From DATMER01 sp035556715 (GTDB lineage: Bacteria; Acidobacteriota; Thermoanaerobaculia; Multivoradales; UBA5704), in NCBI GenBank assembly GCA_035556715.1, contig DATMER010000121.1, positions 17,561-81,560 of the forward strand: a stretch of DNA of 64,000 bases, written 5' to 3'. The notes under the pieces were generated by a model. That model searched no databases and was not told the DNA's origin. It saw nothing but the letters and a program-made list of their open reading frames with translations. Both the position numbers and the translations under genes were made by a program. This document shows positions 40,892-48,844 of the stretch, piece after piece (the first letter of the stretch is position 1; every line of letters starts with the position of its first letter).

Positions 40892-42142
40892 ATGCAGCGA
40901 GCCTTTCCCCTCCTGCTCGTCGCGCTCGTCCCGGCCTCTGTCCTGGCCGGGCAGCCCCGGTCGGTCTCGCGCCCGCCGGTGGTCGAGTACACGGGCTCGC
41001 TGCAAGGCGAGCCGGTAGTCGAGACCCGCCAGGGCTTGCCGCTCAGGCTCGCCGCCGCTGAGGAGGCGTCCGGAAAGCTGCCATCCCCGCCGGCCCCGGG
41101 AGCCCGGGTCTTCGCGGGCAGCTTCCAACTGCCCCGCAAGCCCCCGGCCGAGGTCCAGGTGGTGATGGTCGAGCCAGCCGGGGAAGCTCCCTTCCTCTAT
41201 GCCGACCTCGACCTGGACGGCCGCCTGTCCGCGGGCGAGCGGGCCGTTTTCCGGACGGAGCCGGACGGACGGTGGGAGGCGGCCCTCTTCCGCTTCCCCC
41301 TGGCCGCCGGCGGCTGGTTCCCCGTGTCCCTGGGCCGGTTCACGTCCGGCCGCCAGGACCCGGAGGGCACCCGCAGCCTGATTCGCACCCGGGTTGCGTA
41401 CGTGCCGGGCAAGGTCAGGGTGGAGGACCGAGAGGTGCTCGTCCGGTATCCCATGAACCCCGACACCGGCCGGGCCGAGATCCACAAGGGAGCCTTGGGG
41501 ATGGACCTGGATGGCAGCGGCACCATCGACCGGGGCCTCTCCCCAGGCGAGGTGGAGACGGTGAACGAAGCCGGCGCGATCTTCCAGCTCGGGAAACTCT
41601 ACCTCTCGACCCGGAGCGTCGATCCCGGGGGCCGGATCGTGCTCCGGACCCATTCCCCGTCGGAGTACCACCGCTTCGACCTTCGGCCCGGCGCCAGCCT
41701 CCCCGACTTCGCCTTCACCGACCTGGAGGGGCGGCAGCGCCGGCTGTCGGAGCTGCGCGGCAAGGTGGTGCTGCTCGACTTCTGGGGTACCTGGTGCGGG
41801 GCCTGCATCGACGAGCTGCCGCGCCTCCGCGAGGCTTACAAGACCTGGCGCGGAAAGGGCTTCGAGATCCTCGGCATGGACTTCGCCGACGAGCTGGACG
41901 TCCAGAAGGCGTTCCTGGCCGAGAACGAGCTCCCCTGGCTCCATGCCACGGCGGCGAGCGTCGCGGACCTCGTCGATCGGAGCTTCCGGGTCCGGGCCTT
42001 CCCGACCAAGATCCTCCTCGACCGGGAGGGGCGGATCGTCTCGGTGGGCGATCCGGGCCAGCCGCCCCTCCGGGAGGAAGAGCTCCTGAAGACCGTTGAG
42101 GCCGCCGTCTCCGCGAAGAAAAAAGCCGCGCCGGCCCGCTAG
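40892..42142 (+). CDS. Secreted TlpA-like thiol-disulfide oxidoreductase with EF-hand-like loops
   Basis: The protein has 416 aa. A signal peptide (MQRAFPLLLVALVPASVLAG) leads to an about 270-residue domain containing ADLDLDGRLSAGE and MDLDGSGTIDRG, two calcium-loop-like DxDxDG/DxDGSG stretches. The C-terminal about 140 residues are a TlpA/ResA thioredoxin fold with WGTWCGACIDELPRL (active site CGAC) and RAFPTKILLDREGRI (cis-Pro region). It should act in the periplasm as a reductant of disulfides, for example in cytochrome maturation. The stop overlaps the convergent Uma2 gene. Confidence 0.88.
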   Translation: MQRAFPLLLVALVPASVLAGQPRSVSRPPVVEYTGSLQGEPVVETRQGLPLRLAAAEEASGKLPSPPAPGARVFAGSFQLPRKPPAEVQVVMVEPAGEAPFLYADLDLDGRLSAGERAVFRTEPDGRWEAALFRFPLAAGGWFPVSLGRFTSGRQDPEGTRSLIRTRVAYVPGKVRVEDREVLVRYPMNPDTGRAEIHKGALGMDLDGSGTIDRGLSPGEVETVNEAGAIFQLGKLYLSTRSVDPGGRIVLRTHSPSEYHRFDLRPGASLPDFAFTDLEGRQRRLSELRGKVVLLDFWGTWCGACIDELPRLREAYKTWRGKGFEILGMDFADELDVQKAFLAENELPWLHATAASVADLVDRSFRVRAFPTKILLDREGRIVSVGDPGQPPLREEELLKTVEAAVSAKKKAAPAR

Positions 42143-42810
42143 TCCTCGCCTACATCCAGCCGGTAGCTCCAGCGATCCGGCCTGCGGCGCTCTCTGCGGA
42201 GGTGGACCAATCCGAGCAGGGGAGAGCGGACCCAGCCATCCGCGTCCGGCGCGAGCAGCCGGTAGCCCTCCGGCCCCAGGACATGGACCTCGAAACGGAG
42301 CCCCCGCCGTACGTCCGCGAGCCAGAGCTCCGGCACGCCTGCCGCCGCGTACTTGGGTGGGAGGCGGGTCCGGTCCTTGCCGACCGAGCTGTCGCTAATC
42401 ACCTCTACGACCAGGTCCGCGGCACCCTCCAACTCGACGCTGCGCTCCGGCCTGTTCCTTTTCGTCGGCACTTCCCGGACGCGTCCCTTGTCGAGAGAAT
42501 CCCAGAGGACCACGATGAGGTCAGGCTCCGTGGAAAGCTGCGCCTCAGGGAAGGTGATCCGGGTGCTGGCGATGTGGACCATCCCGAGATCCGGCTCGAC
42601 GATCCTGGAAAGGAGCTTGAGCGCGATCTCCGCCTTGACCGCTGAGTGGGTATGGATCTCCTCGGGGCTCATGTCGACCTCGAGGTCGCCGTCCACATAG
42701 TCGATCCGGCCATACTGAGGAAACTGCTTGGACCTCGCCCAGCGGCGGAAGCCTTCGAAGTCACGAGCGGTCGCCGGGATGCGGAATGGCTGTTCCACGT
42801 GATATCCCAT
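42139..42810 (-). CDS. Uma2/DUF820 family putative endonuclease
   Basis: The protein has 223 aa from MGYHVEQPFRI at 42810. MSPEEIHTHSAVKAEIALKL, TEPDLIVVLWDS, ADLVVEVISDSSVGKD and YAAAGVPELWLADV are the DUF820 blocks with the Glu/Asp/Lys of a PD-(D/E)xK-like fold. Uma2 genes occur in many copies in cyanobacteria and in soil bacteria, often isolated. Nuclease activity is only inferred from the fold. It has a DUF4351-like gene 31 nt upstream on the same strand. Confidence 0.85.
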   Translation of the reverse strand: MGYHVEQPFRIPATARDFEGFRRWARSKQFPQYGRIDYVDGDLEVDMSPEEIHTHSAVKAEIALKLLSRIVEPDLGMVHIASTRITFPEAQLSTEPDLIVVLWDSLDKGRVREVPTKRNRPERSVELEGAADLVVEVISDSSVGKDRTRLPPKYAAAGVPELWLADVRRGLRFEVHVLGPEGYRLLAPDADGWVRSPLLGLVHLRRERRRPDRWSYRLDVGED

Positions 42811-42841
42811 GACGGGACCAAGGTACCACACGCTTTTGCTC

Positions 42842-43060
42842 TCATCCCCGGAACACCTCCTCCAGGGAGCGGGCGCCGACCAGGCGCTCTCCCCAGCAGA
42901 GGAGCCGGTCCGCGTCGGCCAGCTCGATCCTCGCCCGGTCCCGGCCGGGGAGGGGGCCGAACTTCCGCTCCGCCTGCCGGAGAAGGAGCTCCACCTTTCC
43001 CTGGCGCCGGCCTTGCTCCTGCCACTGATGCGACCACTCGAACAGGGTGTCTCCACTCAT
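42842..43060 (-). CDS. DUF4351-like small protein
   Basis: The protein has 72 aa with AAGGAGAC before the ATG. WQEQGRRQGKVELLLRQAER followed by KFGPLPGRDRARIELAD and LVGARSLEEVF is the DUF4351 pattern, usually found at the C-terminus of Rpn/PD-(D/E)xK transposase-like nucleases. Here it stands alone, so it is either a fragment of a larger protein or an independent small unit. It precedes a Uma2 nuclease-like gene, which may be its partner. Confidence 0.7.
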   Translation of the reverse strand: MSGDTLFEWSHQWQEQGRRQGKVELLLRQAERKFGPLPGRDRARIELADADRLLCWGERLVGARSLEEVFRG

Positions 43061-43162
43061 CTCTTGTCTCCTTGTGAAGATTTACCCTGCATAAAGACGG
43101 AAAACGGTCCGCGAATGTCATTTCAGGGAAACGTGGAGAACGGCTGGGATACGATTCGGGGG

Positions 43163-44425
43163 ATGAAAAAGCTCCTCATCCTCCTCGCCCTGCTTCCCCT
43201 GCTCGGATCGAACGGCCGGGCTCAACCGCAGGGCCGGCCGCTGCTCGTTACGGTCGACGACCTCCCGATCTCCGCCACCCGGCTCCATCCCGACCCGGCC
43301 GAACGCGAGCGGATCACCCGCGGGATGCTGGACGTCCTGCGCAAGCACAAGGTCCCGGCCGTGGCGTTCGTCACCTGGGACCGGGTGCTCGGTCCGGCCG
43401 ACCGCGACCTCCTCCGCCTCTGGCTCGAAGCCGGCCACGAGCTGGGGAACCACACGTTCCACCACCTCAACTACACGCGGACCGCTCCCCGGGAGTACAT
43501 CGACGACGCCGAGAGCGCCCGCAAGGAGATCGCCAATCTGACCGGCGGCAAGCTCCGTTTCTTCCGCTTCCCCTTCCTGCGCGAGGGGGACACCGAGGGC
43601 AAGCTCGACGCCATGCGCGCGTATCTCTCCCAGTCCGGGCAGAGGAACATCCCGGTCACCCTGGACAACCAGGACTGGTCTTTCGAGGAGCCCTGGGTGG
43701 AGGCGCGGCGGAAGGGGGACGAGGCCGGGATGGCGCGGGTCGCGGAGGAGTACCACGAGTCGCTCCACGTGGACATCCGCCACCACGAAGAGATGGGGGA
43801 CGAGCTCTTCGGCCGCCCGGTGGCGCAGGTGCTCCTCCTCCACGGCACGGAGGTGGGGGCGGCGCAGTGGGACCGGCTCTTCACCTGGCTGGAGCAGCGC
43901 GGTTACCGCTTTGCGGCCGCGGACGAGGTGCTCTCCGATCCGGCGTTCTCCGAGCCCCACCGCTACGTGGGCACGTTCGGACCGGGGCTCTGGGACCGGA
44001 TCGGCGATCAGAAGAAGACGGACAAGGCCCTGGGGGAGGTCCGGAAGACCATCGAGACCCAGGTGGAGGCATGGAACCGGGGGGATCTGGACGCCTTCAC
44101 CGCGGTCTACGCGGAGGACGCGGCCTTCCTCTCACCCAGCGGGTTCACCCGCGGGCGCAACGAGGTTCTGGGGCACTACCGCCGCCGCTATCCCGACCGC
44201 AAGGCCATGGGCAGGCTCCGATTGGAGCCGATCGAGATGCGGCCGGCAGCGGGAACCGAGTTCACGCTGGTGGGAGGAGCCCGGCCGAGCCGCGTCCATG
44301 GCGTCTCGGTCGCGGCGAGGTGGGAGCTCTCCTATGAGGACAAGGAGCCGGCCAGCGGATTGACGTTGATCGTGTTCCGCAGGAGCCGGGATGGGTGGGA
44401 GATCGTCCAGGACGCCTCGATGTAA
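43163..44425 (+). CDS. Secreted polysaccharide deacetylase with C-terminal SnoaL-like domain
   Basis: The protein has 420 aa from the ATG at 43163. MKKLLILLALLPLLGSNGRA is a signal peptide. The NodB domain covers about 25-290, with LLVTVDDLPISATR (Asp pair), HELGNHTFHHLNY (zinc His pair), RFPFLREG and VLLLHGTEVG. From about residue 300 there is a SnoaL/DUF4440-type domain (ETQVEAWNRGDLDAFTAVYA, FLSPSGFTRGRNEVLGHY). Acting in the periplasm or outside, it may deacetylate peptidoglycan or a polysaccharide. The added domain is unusual for CE4 enzymes. Confidence 0.88.
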   Translation: MKKLLILLALLPLLGSNGRAQPQGRPLLVTVDDLPISATRLHPDPAERERITRGMLDVLRKHKVPAVAFVTWDRVLGPADRDLLRLWLEAGHELGNHTFHHLNYTRTAPREYIDDAESARKEIANLTGGKLRFFRFPFLREGDTEGKLDAMRAYLSQSGQRNIPVTLDNQDWSFEEPWVEARRKGDEAGMARVAEEYHESLHVDIRHHEEMGDELFGRPVAQVLLLHGTEVGAAQWDRLFTWLEQRGYRFAAADEVLSDPAFSEPHRYVGTFGPGLWDRIGDQKKTDKALGEVRKTIETQVEAWNRGDLDAFTAVYAEDAAFLSPSGFTRGRNEVLGHYRRRYPDRKAMGRLRLEPIEMRPAAGTEFTLVGGARPSRVHGVSVAARWELSYEDKEPASGLTLIVFRRSRDGWEIVQDASM

Positions 44426-44429
44426 GAGG

Positions 44430-45542
44430 CTATCCCGCTTGGCGCGGGATCGATCCCGACCGCGCCACGACCGCCAGCACCTCCATGGCGGACAGCGACG
44501 GGTTGCTCTTCAGCGAGCGCTCGATCTCCTGGATGCCGGCCCTCAGGTCCCCGCTCTTCGCGTCGTACATCTTGTCGAATTCGTCCAGGCCGGTGAGGTA
44601 GATCCGCTTCGCGATCACCCGGGCGTTGTCGATGGGGCTCCGGGCGAGGCGGGAGCCGTCGTAGACCTCGAGGCCCAGATTGCGCAGCGCGGCCCGGGCG
44701 CGGGCGAAGATGCCCGCCCGCCGCCGCTCGATCTCGGGACGGGGGAGCCCCGATCCGTACAGGCCCAGCAGGTCGTCCTCCAGGTCCGTGTAGAACGCCC
44801 CCAGCCGCTTCTCGTCCCGCCACATGGCCGCGCAGCGCCGGGCGGCCTCCTGGTCCCCGCGGCTGGCGAAGAACATCTGCGCTCCGCGGAAGCCCACGAA
44901 ATTGGCGTAGCTCTCGTTGAACCGCACGTCGCCGGGGACCCACAGCGTGTTGTGCGCGATCTCGTGGATCACGGTCACGACCAGATCCACCGGATCGTCG
45001 TCCAAGGCGGTGGAGAGCAGCGGGTCGTTGAACCAGCCCAGGGTCGAGAAGGCCCCCGCGGGCCGCAGGTAGGTGTCGTACCCGAGGCGCTCCAGCCGGC
45101 GCATCTCGGTCCGGGCGGCCTCCTCGTCGAAGAAGCCCTTGTACGGGACCGCTCCCACGATCGGGTACGACCACTTATACCCGGCGAGGCGGTCCTTGGG
45201 GCTGGCGGACAGCACGTGGACCAGCGTGGTGCCCTTGCCGATGTCCGAGAAGGTGGTGTAGGTGTCCCCGGCCGACAGGCCCAGGCGCTCGGCGGCGAAG
45301 GCCCGGGCGGCCAGGACCAGCTCGAACTGGGACCGCCGGTCCGCGGGCGTGGCGGAGTCGGCGATCAGCTCCTGCAGTGGCCGGCGGCCCAGGAGGATGC
45401 GCGCCTCCTCCCAGGCGGAGCGGACGAGGAAGCGGGCCTCGCCGCTGACCAGGGGCAGGATCACCAGCGCGGTCAGCAGCAGGAGCAGAGAGGTCCGGAG
45501 GACACGGCGGAGAAGGCTAGTAGAGCGCAACGGTTGTTCCAT
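44430..45542 (-). CDS. Membrane-anchored aminopeptidase-like zinc protease (COG4324 type)
   Basis: The protein has 370 aa. The N-terminal membrane segment (LLRRVLRTSLLLLLTALVIL) anchors a domain with VTVIHEIAHNTLWVPGDV, an HExxH zinc site, followed by FNESYANFVGFRGAQMFF, in which the Glu is the likely third ligand. The spacing fits predicted aminopeptidases of this group. It overlaps the upstream gene by 26 nt and is probably cotranscribed with it. Substrate unknown. Confidence 0.82.
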   Translation of the reverse strand: MEQPLRSTSLLRRVLRTSLLLLLTALVILPLVSGEARFLVRSAWEEARILLGRRPLQELIADSATPADRRSQFELVLAARAFAAERLGLSAGDTYTTFSDIGKGTTLVHVLSASPKDRLAGYKWSYPIVGAVPYKGFFDEEAARTEMRRLERLGYDTYLRPAGAFSTLGWFNDPLLSTALDDDPVDLVVTVIHEIAHNTLWVPGDVRFNESYANFVGFRGAQMFFASRGDQEAARRCAAMWRDEKRLGAFYTDLEDDLLGLYGSGLPRPEIERRRAGIFARARAALRNLGLEVYDGSRLARSPIDNARVIAKRIYLTGLDEFDKMYDAKSGDLRAGIQEIERSLKSNPSLSAMEVLAVVARSGSIPRQAG

Positions 45543-46275
45543 CCTTCAAACGGCAGACGGGTTGCGGTTTGCGGAGCGGGATGCCACAGAGGCGCAGCTC
45601 CGCGGAGCCGAAGGGGGGCAGCCAGCCGCCGCCCGCCAGCTCCCCCTCGCGAGGCAGCAGCGGGTGGTGAAGGATCTGGTTCCAGGCCTGGCGTCTCATG
45701 CTCCGGCGCACGTGAATCGGGTCGATCCCATACCAGGACGGAGAAGGCGCGACCAGCCGGGCCTCGTGCTCCAGGCCCAATCGGCGCAGCCTCTCGTTCA
45801 GCTCCCGGGCGCTATCCAGCACTGCGCTCCAGGGCGCTGCCCTCCGTCCAGGGAAAAGGATTTGTCGGATGAGATGATAGCGGAACGCGGATGTTTTCTC
45901 AAGGCTTTGGAGCGGGAGCAGGCCCAGGATGATCTCCGCCCGGTGCCGCGCCAAGCGGTCGAGACAGGTCTCGACCCAGCCCGCGATCCGCGGCACCGGG
46001 GCGCCGTAGAGGAGGTCGTTGCCCACATCGGTGACCAGGGCGATGGTGGGCAGGGGAGGGCGCCGGTCCAGCTCTTCCCAGAGACCGCAGTCGACGATCC
46101 CGGGGAGCTGGCGGACCCAGGCGAGTCGGCTCCACGTGCCGTACGACCGGCCGTGCCCCAGGGCGGCCAGGATCTCGACCGGCCCCGAGGCCGCGCCCCG
46201 CAGGCGCGCCAGGAGCGAGGAGAACCCGATCTTCAGGTTGCTCGCCCCCAGGAGCACCACCCGCAGGACCGGCAC
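45517..46275 (-). CDS. SGNH-like hydrolase, hypothetical
   Basis: The protein has 252 aa. LRVVLLGASNLKIGFSSLLA resembles the GxSN block I of SGNH hydrolases. ALVTDVGNDLLYG resembles the G-x-N-D block III. PSPSWYGIDPIHVRRSM resembles the C-terminal D-x-x-H. The proposed triad is Ser/Asn, Asp and His, but block I departs from GDS (GAS here). It has no signal peptide. It overlaps the protease gene and lies 3 nt after the SRPBCC gene, forming a three-gene unit. Confidence 0.68.
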   Translation of the reverse strand: MPVLRVVLLGASNLKIGFSSLLARLRGAASGPVEILAALGHGRSYGTWSRLAWVRQLPGIVDCGLWEELDRRPPLPTIALVTDVGNDLLYGAPVPRIAGWVETCLDRLARHRAEIILGLLPLQSLEKTSAFRYHLIRQILFPGRRAAPWSAVLDSARELNERLRRLGLEHEARLVAPSPSWYGIDPIHVRRSMRRQAWNQILHHPLLPREGELAGGGWLPPFGSAELRLCGIPLRKPQPVCRLKDGTTVALY

Positions 46276-46278
46276 GTC

Positions 46279-46845
46279 TCAATCCCCCTGATCGTCGTAG
46301 CGGGATCGCCGGACGTGCTGGCGCAGGCCGTTGAAGATCCAGACCAGGGACTTGCCAGTCGCCCGGTCCATGGCCCAGCCCGGGGCCGAGCCGCCGGGGT
46401 CGGTGTAGAGGCGCAGGGTCGCGCGCGTCTTCCCCGGGCCGGCCTCCTCGAGGGTCCACGCCCCCCGTTGCGCCTTGATGTTGCCGGAGCCGGGGACATA
46501 GTCCCACTCCACCTTCCAGGTTCGGCCCTCGGTCCGGCTGCGCACCCGGATTCGGAGATGCCGCTCGCCGATCAGAGGAGGAAGCTCGAGACGCTGGAAG
46601 CTGACGACCGAGCCGTCGGGTTCGCGCCTGGCGTCGGACTCCACGACGAAAGGCATGAACTCGTCCCAGTGATCGAGGTCCATTACGGCGCGGAAGACCC
46701 GCTTGGGAGGGGCTTCGATCAATCCGCTGCCGATTCCCTCCTTGGGGCCACCGCTTACGGGCCGCAGCGTCACGTCGACCTCGCCGAACCGGCCGGAAGC
46801 CGAGATCAGCAAGAGGGAGAGGAGAGCGAGGGCTGTGCGCGGCAT
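46279..46845 (-). CDS. SRPBCC/START-like protein with signal peptide
   Basis: The protein has 188 aa. MPRTALALLSLLLISASG is a signal peptide. The rest follows the SRPBCC helix-grip pattern: GSGLIEAPPKRVFRAVMDLD, FMPFVVESDARREPDGS, RTWKVEWDYVPGSG and TRATLRLYTDPGG. This fold binds lipids or polyketide-like ligands. It is exported and is the first gene of a unit with the SGNH-like and protease genes. Lipid binding in the periplasm is a reasonable guess. Confidence 0.78.
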   Translation of the reverse strand: MPRTALALLSLLLISASGRFGEVDVTLRPVSGGPKEGIGSGLIEAPPKRVFRAVMDLDHWDEFMPFVVESDARREPDGSVVSFQRLELPPLIGERHLRIRVRSRTEGRTWKVEWDYVPGSGNIKAQRGAWTLEEAGPGKTRATLRLYTDPGGSAPGWAMDRATGKSLVWIFNGLRQHVRRSRYDDQGD

Positions 46846-46902
46846 GCTCAGCGAGGATACCAGGAGACAGCGACCGTGCGAGGCGCGTAGGCCGCGTATC
46901 CA

Positions 46903-47153
46903 TATACCTTCAGAGTCTATCTATATAGAAGCGCCTGGAATTATATGGACAGACCCAGCATCTATATGGGGGAGCCGCTCCCTATCGAGATCCGACGCAG
47001 ATTTATATAGACAGCCGGTCTACCCATATAAACTCGGCTCCTTCTATATAGCTAGGGAGCAGCCCTATATAATTTTTACTCCTCTTATATAGATATGGAT
47101 CGAGTCTATATGGGTAGACTGCCTCCCATATAGATTGGGAGAAAGTCTATATA
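46903..47153. repeat. 21-bp tandem array 3 (TATATA blocks)
   Basis: Thirteen TATAT-type cores (mostly CTATATAG or close) occur at near-exact 21-bp steps from about 46903 to 47148: 46922, 46942, 46963, 46983, 47004, 47026, 47045, 47066, 47086, 47107, 47128 and 47148. The 12-14 bp between cores vary freely. The stretch fills most of the 388-bp gap between two divergent genes and is far more AT-rich than its surroundings. Confidence 0.88.
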
Positions 47154-47233
47154 GATGGAGGATCTGTCTGTCTCCGGTGTCGGTGAGAGACTTCCTCCAC
47201 GGGCGGGGTACGGCCGTTGCATCGTCCCGGGGC

Positions 47234-48010
47234 ATGCCGGTCTTGATCGGGACCTCAGGGTGGCAGTACAGGCACTGGGACGGCTCGTTCTACCCGTCCG
47301 ACGTGGCGAAGGGGGCGCAGCTCCGCTGGTATGCCGACCGGTTCAAGGTGGTGGAGGTCAACTTCACCTTCTACCGGCTGCCGGAGGCGTCGGCCTTCCG
47401 GAACTGGGCCGAGCAGTCTCCCGACGACTTCGTCTTCGTGGTCAAGGCGAGCCGGTTCCTCACCCACATGAAGAAGCTGAAGGACCCCGAGGAGCCGGTG
47501 GAACGGCTCATGAGCCGCGCCCGGGAGCTGGGACCCAAGCTCGGCGCCGTCCTGCTCCAGCTCCCGCCCAACATGCACCGCAACGAGGAGCGGCTCGACG
47601 CCGTCCTCGCCTTGCTGGGAGAGAGCACGAAGGTCGCGGTCGAGTTCCGCCACGACTCCTGGTACACCGACAGCGTGCGCGAGGTGCTGGAGCGCCATGG
47701 CGCTGCCCTCTGCCTGGCCGACCGCGGCAATCGGAGGCTCACCCCGGAGTGGCGGACCGCCCCCTGGGGCTACCTCCGTTTTCACGGCGGGCTCTCGTCC
47801 CCGCCGGGCTGCTACGACCGCGCCACCCTACAGAGCTGGGCCGAGCTGACCGCCTCGCTCTGGGGCCGGGAGGGCGAGGTCTACGTCTTCTTCAACAACG
47901 ACTTCCACCGCTGCGCCCTGCGCGACGCCGGCTGGTTCGCCGAGGCTGTGGCGCGTCTCGGTCTCTCACCCACCCGCGTGCCGCCACCCGAGAGCATCCC
48001 GGTAGGATAG
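47234..48010 (+). CDS. DUF72 family protein (TIM-barrel-like)
   Basis: The protein has 258 aa from MPVLIGTSGWQY at 47234. An ATG 99 nt upstream is read through the repeat array and is unlikely. IGTSGWQYRHWDGSFYP, YADRFKVVEVNFTFYRLPE, FVFVVKASRFLTHMKKL, LGAVLLQLPPNMHRNEERLD and VYVFFNNDFHRCAL are the DUF72 blocks. The fold is TIM-barrel-like and the biochemical role is unknown. The gene is followed at 4 nt by an ABM-like gene. Confidence 0.92.
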   Translation: MPVLIGTSGWQYRHWDGSFYPSDVAKGAQLRWYADRFKVVEVNFTFYRLPEASAFRNWAEQSPDDFVFVVKASRFLTHMKKLKDPEEPVERLMSRARELGPKLGAVLLQLPPNMHRNEERLDAVLALLGESTKVAVEFRHDSWYTDSVREVLERHGAALCLADRGNRRLTPEWRTAPWGYLRFHGGLSSPPGCYDRATLQSWAELTASLWGREGEVYVFFNNDFHRCALRDAGWFAEAVARLGLSPTRVPPPESIPVG

Positions 48011-48014
48011 GGAC

Positions 48015-48323
48015 ATGGTTGTCCACACGGTCATCGAATGGCAGAGGGTCAGGGTGAGACCGGAGCTCCGGGACAGCTACGTGGAGAAGGACGCCGAGAT
48101 CTGGACTCCGGAGCTGGAGAGGGCGGAGGGATTCCTGGGCAAGGAGGTCTGGCTGGGGGAGGACGGCTCCGAGGTCGTGCTCCTGATCCGCTGGCGCAGC
48201 CGGGAGGACTGGGAGGGGATGCCGAAGGACCGGCTCGCGGAGCTGGAGGAGCGCTTCCGGCGCGAGGTGCCGGACTGGGAGGTCGTGGAGTGCCGCGCGT
48301 ACGTGCCCTCCTCCGCTGGCTGA
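48015..48323 (+). CDS. ABM-like dimeric alpha/beta barrel protein
   Basis: The protein has 102 aa. VIEWQRVRVRPELRDSYVEK, FLGKEVWLGEDG and VLLIRWRSREDWEGMPKDRL follow the antibiotic-biosynthesis-monooxygenase pattern, close to the TIGR03792-type group. These small proteins dimerise and bind hydrophobic ligands or haem; the ligand here is unknown. It overlaps the M23 peptidase gene by 34 nt. Confidence 0.8.
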   Translation: MVVHTVIEWQRVRVRPELRDSYVEKDAEIWTPELERAEGFLGKEVWLGEDGSEVVLLIRWRSREDWEGMPKDRLAELEERFRREVPDWEVVECRAYVPSSAG

Positions 48324-48844
48324 TCGTCCTCGCGATCCTCGCGGCGCTCGCCTGGTGGTTGTTCCCCTATTGGGGCCCCTACCTGGAGAACGCGGTGCGC
48401 TTCGTCCGCCTGCTGCGCGAGCCCTTGCCTGTGGTGCTCCCCGTGCCGGTGGAAGGCGTGCAACCCGAGGACCTGCGGGACACCTGGGGCGCCTCCCGCA
48501 GCGAAGGACGGTCGCACCAGGGCATCGACATCTTCGCTCCGCGCAACACCCAGGTGCTCTCCGCGACCCACGGCTTCGTGGCGCGCCGCGGCTGGAACCG
48601 CCTGGGCGGCCGGATCATCACGGTCACCGGACCGGGCGGCCACCACCACTACTACGCCCACCTGGAAGCCTGGGACCTGCCGGACGTGGGGGACTGGGTC
48701 GAGGCCGGGCAGGTGCTGGGCTACGTGGGAAACACCGGCAACGCCGCCGGCACCCCGCCGCACCTGCACTACGGGATCTATCCGATGTCGGGTGAGGCCA
48801 TCAATCCCTACCCGCTGCTCTCGGCCGAGACGTCGAGGCGCTGA
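48290..48844 (+). CDS. M23 (LytM-type) membrane-anchored endopeptidase
   Basis: The protein has 184 aa from a GTG at 48290, inside the ABM gene. One N-terminal membrane helix (LLRWLIVLAILAALAWWLF) is followed by the M23 domain: SHQGIDIFAPRNTQVLSAT (H-x3-D zinc ligands), HHHYYAHLEAWD and PPHLHYGIYPM (HxH). These enzymes cut peptidoglycan cross-links or act as amidase activators. The catalytic residues are present, so it is probably active. Its end overlaps the convergent hypothetical gene by 37 nt. Confidence 0.9.
   Translation: MPRVRALLRWLIVLAILAALAWWLFPYWGPYLENAVRFVRLLREPLPVVLPVPVEGVQPEDLRDTWGASRSEGRSHQGIDIFAPRNTQVLSATHGFVARRGWNRLGGRIITVTGPGGHHHYYAHLEAWDLPDVGDWVEAGQVLGYVGNTGNAAGTPPHLHYGIYPMSGEAINPYPLLSAETSRR

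Noticed and set aside
47135..47233. Extended N-terminus of the DUF72 protein
   Set aside because: The extra 33 codons run through the end of the TATATA array; the DUF72 domain begins exactly at MPVLIGTSGW.
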